Assembly: GCA_016287035.1 (NCBI GenBank)
Contig: JAEEVI010000087.1
Coordinates: 1-6,468, forward strand
Direction: 5' to 3'
DNA: 6,468 nt
Source of the DNA: Bacillota bacterium
GTDB taxonomy: Bacteria > Bacillota > Clostridia > Peptostreptococcales > Anaerovoracaceae
Notes under the pieces: generated by a model
What the model was told of the DNA's origin: nothing
Database searches by the model: none
Seen by the model: only the letters and a program-made list of their open reading frames with translations
In this document: positions 1-5,803 of the stretch, piece by piece
How the letters are laid out: each line of letters starts with the position of its first letter
Numbering within the stretch: the stretch's first letter is position 1
Program-made: the position numbers and the translations under genes

Positions 1-1902
1 ATCTGTCTGGGACGGATCGAGGTCAGCGGCGACGTCAATATGATCTTAAAGGACGGCAAGGCGCTTCTGGCGCTGGGCGGCATACACGTTCCGGAGGGCA
101 GCTCGCTCACGATCTGGGGGCAGGAAAACCTGAACCCTGTTCCCGGCACTCCGCAGGGCACGGGCACTCTGCTGGCGCAGGACTACAAGTTCGCTAAGGG
201 AAGCGTCGGAGCAGGCAGCTTCGCCGCGATCGGCGGAAACGAGGGCGAAAAGTCCGGCACGATAACGGTAAACGGCGGCATCGTATCCGCAAGCTCCCAG
301 GACGGCGCGGCCATAGGCGGCGGTGCCGGCGCCGCAGGCGGCAGCATACTGCTGGCTAACGGCAAGGTCACCGCGCAGGGCAGCATCGGAGCGGCAGCGA
401 TAGGAGGCGGTACCGCGGGAGACGGAGGAAACGTAACGATCGGAAAGAGCGTCGTGACCGCGTCCGCGGGACCGGGCGCCCAGGCCGTAGGCAAGGGCCT
501 GAACGGCTCGTCCGCCGGCACGGTGACGCTCACGGACAGCGTCGTATACGACAGCGCGGACGCGGTCGAGCCCGTAGCGGCGGCTCAGCAGGAATCAGTA
601 TTCCGCAGCGGATACGCGAGGATACTTCCGCGCAAGGACGCGCAGGCGCTGTCGCTTGACGCGGACCCCGTCGAAAAGAGCATGTTCGATCAGGACTTCA
701 CGATAGCCGCGGAGCATACCGCGGGCGACGGCACTCTCCACTATTTCAGCAGCGATACGAACGTCGCGACGGTCGACGCCGCGGGCAAGGTGCATATGAT
801 CGGACCGGGCAGGACCGTGATCACGGCCTCCGTCGGAGAGACGGCGCGGTACTTCCCGGCGAGCGCGAGCTATACGCTCACCGTCGTCGACCCCGGCGAA
901 CCCGATCCCGACGAGGCTCAGCAGCAGGGACCGGCGCAGACCTCCGACGGACCTTCGGCGGGAACTTCGGATCAGACCTCCGGCGCTTCGCCCGCTGAGC
1001 CTCAGGCGCAGACCGCGCCCGCAGTTCCGGCGGCTCCATCTGAGCCCGTCGAGACGAGCGTGAGCGCGGAGCAGATCGCCGCCGCGGCTGAAAAGGACGA
1101 GCCCGTGACGCTTGACGTCGAGATACCGGCTGCCGCGAGGACAGAGGACGCGGCCCCCGTGAGCGTCGATATCCCCGGCGGCTCAGGTCCAGTGACGGTG
1201 GAGATCCCGGTCGCGAACATGACGGCGGGAACTGTCGCCGTGATCGTTCACGAGGACGGCACGGAGGAGATCGTAAAGACCTCCGTCAACAGCGAAAAAG
1301 GCGTGGTGCTGACCCTCGAGGAGAGCGCCACGGTCAAGATAATAGACAACACGAAGACCTTCACGGATCTCGAAGAGGGCGCGTGGTATCTCGGCAGCGT
1401 CGCCTGGGCGGCGAGCCGCGGGATAATGAACGGCACCGGCGGAGGCAGTTTCGATCCGGACGAGAACGCGAGCAGGGCCGTGATAGCGCAGCTCCTGTTC
1501 AACCTCGACGACGCCGAGGCGAGCGGGAATATCGCGGACATGAGCGACGTCGCCTCCGGCGACTGGTACGCCGACAGCGTCACGTGGATGCTGGAGAACG
1601 GCATCGCGAAGGGCGAGGGCGGATCGTTCGGCGCGGACAAGCCCGTCACGCGCGAGGCGCTCGCGGTCTTCATGTACAACTACGCGGTCTATAAGGGCTA
1701 CGACGTGAGCGTCTCCGGAGATCTCTCCGGCTTCGACGACGCCGGTCTGACCGACGGCTGGGCTCTCGCCGCGATGCGCTGGGCTGTCGGCGCGGGCATC
1801 ATTCAGGGCGACGGAAAAGGAAACGTCGATCCTCTCGGCTTTGCTACGCGCGCCCAGATAGCGGCGATGACGGAGCGCTTCTGCGAGAAGGTCGCCAATT
1901 AA
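1..1902 (+). CDS. Cell-surface protein with beta-helix repeats, Big2-like domain and three SLH domains (5' end missing)
   Basis: The reading frame is open from base 1 without a stop, and the first ATG (base 40) has no Shine-Dalgarno sequence, so the true start and signal peptide lie upstream of the window. Numbering from that ATG, residues 16-170 form Gly/Ala-rich repeats of beta-helix type. Residues 203-283 look like a bacterial Ig-like (Big2) domain, with the typical SSDTNVATVDAAGKV core and a closing TLTVVD strand. Residues 284-335 are a Pro/Gln/Ser/Thr/Ala linker. Residues 336-437 form a beta-rich segment I cannot assign (EIPVANMTAGTVAVIVHEDG). Three SLH domains follow at about 441-489, 501-549 and 564-613, each with an aromatic/GI half and a TRAE-like half (NASRAVIA, PVTREALA, FATRAQIA). 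SLH triads are known to bind secondary cell-wall polysaccharide, so the protein is inferred to be exported and held non-covalently on the cell wall as an S-layer or adhesin-like component. It has its own terminator, so it does not share an operon with glnA. Confidence 0.9.
   Translation: MCLGRIEVSGDVNMILKDGKALLALGGIHVPEGSSLTIWGQENLNPVPGTPQGTGTLLAQDYKFAKGSVGAGSFAAIGGNEGEKSGTITVNGGIVSASSQDGAAIGGGAGAAGGSILLANGKVTAQGSIGAAAIGGGTAGDGGNVTIGKSVVTASAGPGAQAVGKGLNGSSAGTVTLTDSVVYDSADAVEPVAAAQQESVFRSGYARILPRKDAQALSLDADPVEKSMFDQDFTIAAEHTAGDGTLHYFSSDTNVATVDAAGKVHMIGPGRTVITASVGETARYFPASASYTLTVVDPGEPDPDEAQQQGPAQTSDGPSAGTSDQTSGASPAEPQAQTAPAVPAAPSEPVETSVSAEQIAAAAEKDEPVTLDVEIPAAARTEDAAPVSVDIPGGSGPVTVEIPVANMTAGTVAVIVHEDGTEEIVKTSVNSEKGVVLTLEESATVKIIDNTKTFTDLEEGAWYLGSVAWAASRGIMNGTGGGSFDPDENASRAVIAQLLFNLDDAEASGNIADMSDVASGDWYADSVTWMLENGIAKGEGGSFGADKPVTREALAVFMYNYAVYKGYDVSVSGDLSGFDDAGLTDGWALAAMRWAVGAGIIQGDGKGNVDPLGFATRAQIAAMTERFCEKVAN
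223..534 (+). repeat. Protein-level AIGGG repeats of 28-29 residues
   Basis: Within the surface protein the motif AAIGG(G) recurs with its Ile/Val at residues 64, 92, 121 and 150, a period of 28, 29 and 29 residues. Each copy is followed by a Gly-rich turn and a short strand of the type TITVNGG, SILLANG, NVTIGKS or TVTLTDS. This regular spacing suggests stacked coils of a right-handed beta-helix. The DNA copies are diverged, so this is an old protein repeat rather than a recent tandem duplication. Confidence 0.75.
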
Positions 1903-1925
1903 ACGCCGGTTTACGCGAAATGAAA

Positions 1926-1976
1926 GCGGACAGGGACGGGGCTCTTGCCCGGACATCCCTGTCCGCCGTCTTTTTT
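1926..1976 (+). terminator. Intrinsic terminator of the SLH protein gene
   Basis: A perfect 11-bp stem pairs GCGGACAGGGA (1926-1936) with TCCCTGTCCGC (1956-1966). A 4-bp inner stem is possible in the loop (1937-1940 with 1948-1951). Six T residues follow at 1971-1976. It begins 24 bases after the stop codon. Confidence 0.92.
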
Positions 1977-1996
1977 GGCCATGTGCCGCAAAACAG

Positions 1997-2025
1997 GTGT
2001 CAACGCCCGGCGTTTGCTGTATAAT
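1997..2025 (+). promoter_or_regulatory. Sigma-A-type promoter of glnA
   Basis: A perfect -10 hexamer TATAAT (2020-2025) lies 17 bases downstream of GTGTCA (1997-2002), which matches four of six positions of TTGACA. Transcription would start near 2032, giving a leader of about 38 bases with no obvious hairpin. The position, between the upstream terminator and the glnA ribosome-binding site, supports the call. Confidence 0.8.
2002..2014 (+). promoter_or_regulatory. Perfect dyad in the glnA promoter spacer (possible operator)
   Basis: AACGCC (2002-2007) and GGCGTT (2009-2014) form a perfect inverted repeat around one central C, placed almost exactly between the -35 and -10 hexamers. A protein bound there would block RNA polymerase. 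It does not match the GlnR/TnrA consensus (TGTNA-N7-TNACA) known from Bacillus, so any regulator is unknown. Chance occurrence in GC-rich DNA is possible. Confidence 0.35.
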
Positions 2026-2069
2026 ATAAAAACAATTCTTTACCGCGCACGCAATTCGGAGGGAACAAG

Positions 2070-3494
2070 ATGTTCAGGACAGCAAAGGACGTAATCCAGT
2101 ACATAAACGAGAACGACATCAAGATGGTCGATTTCAAGATGGTCGATATAAACGGCGCCTACAGGCACGTCACGATACCCGCTGAGAGATTCGACGAGGA
2201 TATCCTCGTGGACGGCGTAGGCTTCGACGCGTCAAACTACGGATACGCCGTGGTCGAGAAGAGCGACATGGTGTTCATACCGGACGTTTCCACCGCGATG
2301 ATCGATCCGTTCTGCGAGGTCCCGACGCTCTCGATGACGGGCAACGCGATGATAATCGACTACCCGAACAACAGACCTCTTCCCCAGTATCCGAGGAACA
2401 TAGTCCTCGCGGCGGAGCAGTACATGCGCGAGATGGGCGTCGCCGACAAGATGTTCATCCTTCCCGAATTCGAGTTCTATCTGTTCGACGAGGCCGGGTG
2501 GAGCATCGACGGCAGCCATCAGGAAGCGCGCGTCGACTTCACGCAGGCGCACTGGAACAGCGGCAGCGAGGGCACCGGAAACGTCGTTCCGTTCCAGAAG
2601 AACTACCACATAGCCAAGCCCGGCGACACCACGTACGACTGCCGCAGCACCATGGTCACGCGCATGGAGGAGGCCGGCATCCCGATCAAGTATCATCATC
2701 CCGAGGTAAGCGCGTCCGGCCAGTTCGAGATCGAGCCGCAGCTCGGCGAGATGTCCGTAATGGCCGACAACACGATGATGATCAAGTACATAATCCGCAA
2801 CACCGCTCAGGAATACGGCATGTGCGCGACGTTCATGCCCAAGCCCGTATACGGCGAGGCCGGAAGCGGAATGCACGTCCACATGCTGCTGATGAAGGGC
2901 AACAAGCCCGTATTCTCCGACGACAAGGGCTATTCGCACCTCAGCAGGACGGCTCATTACTTCATGGGCGGCCTGCTCAAGCATATATCCGCGCTGTGCG
3001 CGATCACCAATCCCAGCACCAACTCGTTCAAGCGCCTCGTTCCCGGCTTCGAGGCTCCGGTAACGGTAGGCTACGCCACCTCCAACCGCAGCGCGGTCAT
3101 AAGGATCCCGGCGTACGCCAAGACTCCGAACCTGCGCCGCTTCGAGCTGCGCAACCCCGACGCCACGTGCAACCCGTACTTCGCGTACGCGGCGATACTC
3201 ATGGCCGGTCTCGACGGCGTAAAGAACAAGATCGATCCGCACAAGAACGGATGGGGCCCGTACGACGTCAACCTCTACAATCTGCCCGAAGAGGAGAAGG
3301 CGAAGCTCAAGGGGCTTCCGACGAGGCTGGAGGACGCGCTCGACGCGCTCGAGAGCGACCACGCCTTCCTGACGGCCGGAGGCGTCTTCCCCGAGGAGCT
3401 GATCGCGAACTTCATAAAGATCAAGCGCAGGGAGTGTTCCGAGATCGCCAAGATCCCGACGGTGCCCGAATTCGACAGATATTTCAACTGCTGA
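2070..3494 (+). CDS. glnA: Type I glutamine synthetase (glutamate-ammonia ligase)
   Basis: The predicted enzyme makes glutamine from glutamate, ammonia and ATP in the cytoplasm, the main step of ammonium assimilation; family members are usually dodecamers. The 474-residue length fits the longer type I enzymes. An N-terminal beta-grasp domain (about residues 15-105) contains the FDASNYGY loop, corresponding to FDGSS in Escherichia coli. The catalytic domain follows with the metal and substrate residues in PEFEF (E133, E135), PEV (E212), GQFE (E220), GSGMHVH (H269, H271), KRLVPGFEAP (R322, E328), NRSAVIRIP (R340, R345) and RRFELR (E359, R361). NLYNLPEEE (Y403) resembles the tyrosine region that is adenylylated in E. 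coli. GGAGGG lies 6 bases before the ATG, supporting the start. Loops that are usually NGSGMH, HHHEV and GGYF read AGSGMH, HHPEV and KNYH, marking a divergent subgroup. Glutamine synthetase is much the best call; a related gamma-glutamyl ligase cannot be fully excluded. Confidence 0.9.
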   Translation: MFRTAKDVIQYINENDIKMVDFKMVDINGAYRHVTIPAERFDEDILVDGVGFDASNYGYAVVEKSDMVFIPDVSTAMIDPFCEVPTLSMTGNAMIIDYPNNRPLPQYPRNIVLAAEQYMREMGVADKMFILPEFEFYLFDEAGWSIDGSHQEARVDFTQAHWNSGSEGTGNVVPFQKNYHIAKPGDTTYDCRSTMVTRMEEAGIPIKYHHPEVSASGQFEIEPQLGEMSVMADNTMMIKYIIRNTAQEYGMCATFMPKPVYGEAGSGMHVHMLLMKGNKPVFSDDKGYSHLSRTAHYFMGGLLKHISALCAITNPSTNSFKRLVPGFEAPVTVGYATSNRSAVIRIPAYAKTPNLRRFELRNPDATCNPYFAYAAILMAGLDGVKNKIDPHKNGWGPYDVNLYNLPEEEKAKLKGLPTRLEDALDALESDHAFLTAGGVFPEELIANFIKIKRRECSEIAKIPTVPEFDRYFNC

Positions 3495-3503
3495 AAAAAG
3501 TGC

Positions 3504-3532
3504 TTGCAATAGCATATCCGGGTGTGTATAAT
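3504..3532 (+). promoter_or_regulatory. Strong promoter of rpmB
   Basis: TTGCAA (3504-3509) and a perfect TATAAT (3527-3532) are separated by the ideal 17 bases. The -35 starts 9 bases after the glnA stop codon. Transcription would begin near 3539-3540, leaving a leader of about 73 bases before rpmB. No terminator separates glnA from this promoter, so read-through from glnA probably adds to rpmB expression. Confidence 0.88.
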
Positions 3533-3551
3533 AATCAAGTCTGAAATTAAG

Positions 3552-3566
3552 GGCGCTTTGCGCGCC
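3552..3566 (+). other. Small hairpin in the rpmB leader
   Basis: GGCGC (3552-3556) and GCGCC (3562-3566) can form a 5-bp GC stem with a TTTGC loop about 12 bases into the predicted transcript. No T-run follows, so it is not a terminator. It might stabilise the 5' end of the mRNA or take part in autogenous control, but I recognise no described ribosomal-protein leader motif. Confidence 0.35.
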
Positions 3567-3597
3567 GTTAACTCGAATAAACCGGGCGCACGGGAAA

Positions 3598-3604
3598 AAG
3601 GAGG
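3598..3604 (+). promoter_or_regulatory. Ribosome-binding site that fixes the rpmB start
   Basis: AAGGAGG lies 8 bases before the ATG at 3613. Its last G is the first base of an in-frame GTG (3604-3606), so initiation at that GTG would have to use the Shine-Dalgarno sequence itself. The ATG giving MSKKCDICG is therefore the start. Confidence 0.92.
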
Positions 3605-3612
3605 TGCGAGCT

Positions 3613-3804
3613 ATGTCTAAGAAATGTGATATCTGCGGTAAGGGTCAGGTCTCCGGAAACAACGTTTCCCACTCCAACCGTCACACCAGAAGAAAGTGGA
3701 ACGCTAACATCCAGACCGTAAGAGTCGAAGAGAACGGTACGGTCGTAAAGAAGAACGTCTGCACCAGATGCATCAGAGCGGGCAAGGTCACCAGAGCCAT
3801 CTGA
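3613..3804 (+). CDS. rpmB: 50S ribosomal protein L28
   Basis: The 63-residue protein is a component of the large ribosomal subunit and has the expected family length. The N-terminus MSKKCDICGKGQVSGNNVSH, the basic SNRHTRRKWNANIQ core and the end CTRCIRAGKV are diagnostic of bacterial L28. Two cysteine pairs (C5/C8 and C50/C53) form the zinc-ribbon-like site of the cysteine-containing version of this protein, whose cysteine-lacking paralogues are known to substitute under zinc shortage in some bacteria. Six of seven arginines use AGA and one CGT, unlike the CGC/AGG-rich neighbours, consistent with codon selection in a highly expressed gene. It has its own strong promoter and a terminator 34 bases after the stop codon. 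Confidence 0.98.
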   Translation: MSKKCDICGKGQVSGNNVSHSNRHTRRKWNANIQTVRVEENGTVVKKNVCTRCIRAGKVTRAI

Positions 3805-3838
3805 TATTTCCGCATTCGCTCAAATCAAAGCCAAACAG

Positions 3839-3867
3839 GCTGCCGTGCTTTCGCGCGGCAGCTTTTT
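3839..3867 (+). terminator. Intrinsic terminator after rpmB
   Basis: GCTGCCGTGC (3839-3848) pairs with GCGCGGCAGC (3853-3862) over 10 bp including one G-T wobble, closing a TTTC tetraloop, followed by TTTTT (3863-3867). The short T-run may let some transcripts through; the Shine-Dalgarno sequence of the next gene begins only 7 bases later. Confidence 0.88.
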
Positions 3868-3884
3868 GCGCATAGGAGGCAGTA

Positions 3885-4337
3885 ATGGATGAGAGAAAGG
3901 AACTAAGCACGCAGGAGCTCCTGCAGCTGCTGTTCATGGAGCCGAATCTTGAGCGGTTCATGTCGGGCAGCTCGTCGGGCGCCGCGGTCCCGTCGTTCAG
4001 CGGATATATAAACGCGCTCCTGAGCAAAAGGGACGAGCCGGCCGAACGCGTGATCAACAGGGCGGATATCGAGCGTTCCTTCGGACATCAGCTGTTCAGC
4101 GGCAGGAGGAAGCCCTCGCGCGATACGGCGATCCAGCTCGCCTTCGGCTTTGAGATGGGCTACGAGGAAGCTCAGGAGCTTCTGCGGATCGCGCGCAAGA
4201 GCGCGCTGTACCCCAAGGTGAAGCGCGATATGGTGATAATCTACTGCCTGCACAACGGCCTCGGCGTCGTCGAATGCCAGATGGCGCTCCAGAAATACGG
4301 GCTTCCGCTGCTCGGGGAGGGAAACAGAAATGAATGA
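3885..4337 (+). CDS. Helix-turn-helix protein paired with the downstream Ser/Thr kinase
   Basis: This 150-residue protein has no signal peptide or membrane span and is predicted to be cytoplasmic. Residues about 38-103 are helical and read like a divergent Cro/C1-type helix-turn-helix: SFSGYINALLSKRD (first helix), ERVINRADIERSF, then HQLFSGRRKPSRDTAIQLAF with a recognition-helix-like basic stretch and a GRRKPSRD turn, then MGYEEAQELLRIA. Residues 104-143 (SALYPKVKRDMVIIYCLHNG and the following helix) look like a second helical subdomain. A serine cluster (S27, S29, S30, S31) in the flexible N-terminal part could be a phosphorylation site. I recall similar small proteins next to Ser/Thr kinase genes in Clostridia, without known function. 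AGGAGG lies 5 bases before the ATG. The last 8 bases overlap the kinase gene, so the two are probably translationally coupled. DNA binding is inferred; it could instead be a kinase adaptor or substrate. No separate promoter is visible. Confidence 0.75.
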   Translation: MDERKELSTQELLQLLFMEPNLERFMSGSSSGAAVPSFSGYINALLSKRDEPAERVINRADIERSFGHQLFSGRRKPSRDTAIQLAFGFEMGYEEAQELLRIARKSALYPKVKRDMVIIYCLHNGLGVVECQMALQKYGLPLLGEGNRNE

Positions 4338-5709
4338 GCTCGACGGGATCGGCATCATCGACGCCGCTTTTTCACGGTTCGGATATCCAGAGGAGCTTCT
4401 TTCCTCTTATGACCAGCTCGAATGCCTCTCGGCCGGGCGCGACAGGGAGACCTTCCTCATGAAGAGCAAGGCTGACGGCAGCCTCGCGGTCGCCAAATGC
4501 TACGACAGATCCGTGTACGTTCTTCCGAAAGGAGCCTCCGAGGCGGCAGACGATCTCGACTGCCCCGGCATCCCGAAGTTCCTGGGGAGGTATGAGAGCG
4601 ACAGCCGTGTCTGCATACTGCGCGAATACGCGCACGGAACGCCGCTCAACGAATACGTCAAAGATAAGGAGCTGAGCAGGGACGAGATAGTCGGGATATG
4701 CGCGCAGCTGTGCGACATACTCACGTATCTGCACGGCCTCTCCGAGCCCGTGATACACAGGGACATAAAGCCTCAGAACGTCGTCGTTTCGGATGACGGG
4801 AAGATATGGCTGATCGATCTGGATATCGCCCGCGTGTTCAAGCCGGATTCCGAAACGGACACGGTGTTCTTCGGGACCAGGGGCTACGCGCCGCCCGAGC
4901 AGTACGGTTTCTCGCAGACGGACGCGAGGACCGACATCTATTCGCTGGGCGTTCTTCTCAGATACCTGCTTACGGGAAGCATCCGCCGCAACACGAACGT
5001 GCGCCTGTACAGGCCTTTGCAGAAGGTGATCGACAAGTGCACGGCGTTCGCGCCGGAAAAGCGCTACGCTGACGCCGCGGCCGTCAAAAGGGCGCTGCTC
5101 GCGGCAGATCCGTGTTCGCAGTTTCTGCGAAAGGGGCTCGCGGTCCTGTGCGCCGCGGCCGTCTGCGCGCTGCTGGTCTTCGCGGGCGTAAAGGTCTACA
5201 GGGCAGTCACGTATACGCCTTTTACGGCGGACCATATACCGGAATTCATGTCCGACGAGGAACGCGTCCGGGACGCCATGGCGTACATGAAGGCAAAATA
5301 CGGTACCGACATGTTCGAGGAGTACGACGACGTCGCCGACGTCGGGCTCCTGCGCCGCGCGATGATCGAGCTCTACGGGCTGGACAAAGGGTACGTGTAC
5401 GGCATAAACAACGGTATCCCTTGCGAGAGCGAAGAGTTCTTCATGCCGTGGGGCTGGGGGGACGAGCAGACCGTGCCGAGAGACGTCGCGATATACGCGG
5501 CGGTAAAGGCGCACGACCCTTCCATAGTCGCGGACTGGTCGTCGATAAAGGACGACAACGGATTCTACCCGGGCGTCCGCGTCGCCGCGGAGTTCGCGGA
5601 GCAGACCGGCATCGCTTCCGGCGTCAACAGGCCGGAAGATATCTGGAAGGGCGAGCTGGCGCTGATACTCGCGAACGCCGAGAGGGTGTTCGGACCAGCC
5701 GAACGTTAG
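4330..5709 (+). CDS. Membrane-anchored Ser/Thr protein kinase with an extracellular SLH-like domain
   Basis: The protein (459 residues) has a Hanks-type kinase domain at about residues 27-262: the nucleotide-loop region LSAGRDRETF with only one glycine, the ATP-anchoring lysine K56 in AVAKCY, the catalytic loop HRDIKPQN (H143, D145, K147, N150), the metal-binding D163 in IDLD where DFG is usual, GTRGYAPPEQYG (P-P-E for APE) and TDIYSLG. All essential catalytic residues are present, so it is probably active, phosphorylating Ser/Thr in the cytoplasm. A single hydrophobic span follows at about 269-288 (GLAVLCAAAVCALLVFAGVK). The remaining residues 290-459 would be outside the membrane. They lack PASTA repeats and instead show SLH-like half-motifs, clearest at 403-455 (NGFYPGVRVAAEFAEQTGIA, then WKGELALILANA). 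GGGGAGGG lies 8 bases before the ATG, inside the preceding gene, which it overlaps by 8 bases. The kinase call is firm; the sensory role and the SLH relationship are inferred. Confidence 0.92.
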   Translation: MNELDGIGIIDAAFSRFGYPEELLSSYDQLECLSAGRDRETFLMKSKADGSLAVAKCYDRSVYVLPKGASEAADDLDCPGIPKFLGRYESDSRVCILREYAHGTPLNEYVKDKELSRDEIVGICAQLCDILTYLHGLSEPVIHRDIKPQNVVVSDDGKIWLIDLDIARVFKPDSETDTVFFGTRGYAPPEQYGFSQTDARTDIYSLGVLLRYLLTGSIRRNTNVRLYRPLQKVIDKCTAFAPEKRYADAAAVKRALLAADPCSQFLRKGLAVLCAAAVCALLVFAGVKVYRAVTYTPFTADHIPEFMSDEERVRDAMAYMKAKYGTDMFEEYDDVADVGLLRRAMIELYGLDKGYVYGINNGIPCESEEFFMPWGWGDEQTVPRDVAIYAAVKAHDPSIVADWSSIKDDNGFYPGVRVAAEFAEQTGIASGVNRPEDIWKGELALILANAERVFGPAER

Positions 5710-5751
5710 GTCTGCCGGCGGATCACGCCGCGATGCTCCCGTACACGCCGC

Positions 5752-5777
5752 AGGTGGGCACCATGCCCACCTTTTTT
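5752..5777 (+). terminator. Intrinsic terminator of the HTH-kinase operon
   Basis: AGGTGGGC (5752-5759) pairs perfectly with GCCCACCT (5765-5772) around an ACCAT loop, and a run of six T residues covers 5772-5777. It lies 42 bases after the kinase stop codon. Confidence 0.9.
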
Positions 5778-5803
5778 ATATGCGCTGATTATAGAATTTA
5801 AAA

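Noticed and set aside
223..534. CRISPR-like or DNA tandem repeat
   Set aside because: The periodicity is at the protein level (28-29 residues) with diverged DNA, inside an intact coding frame.
1183..1956. Minus-strand frame opposite the SLH region (257 codons)
   Set aside because: It lies opposite three well-formed SLH domains and runs through the terminator stem; no plausible protein features.
3276..3278. Adenylylation control of glutamine synthetase at Y403
   Set aside because: The NLYNLP context resembles the E. coli site, but no adenylyltransferase gene is in the window and such control is not expected in Clostridia, so the motif alone is not enough.
2232..3515. Long open frame on the minus strand opposite glnA (427 codons)
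   Set aside because: It is antisense to a clearly conserved enzyme, its product has a biased Arg/Val/His-rich composition with no recognisable motif, and such shadows are expected in GC-rich genes.
2498..3544. Long + strand frame inside glnA in another phase (348 codons)
   Set aside because: The product is dominated by Arg, Gln and His with no domain, and it overlaps glnA fully out of frame.
3604..3612. Upstream GTG start for rpmB adding MRA
   Set aside because: The GTG begins within the Shine-Dalgarno sequence itself; the ATG at 3613 gives the conserved L28 N-terminus.
3540..3612. Riboswitch or known ribosomal-protein leader before rpmB
   Set aside because: Only one 5-bp hairpin is visible and no described motif is recognised in about 73 bases.
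4372..5514. Minus-strand frame opposite the kinase (380 codons)
   Set aside because: It is a shadow of the kinase gene, with Arg/Val-rich composition and no motif.
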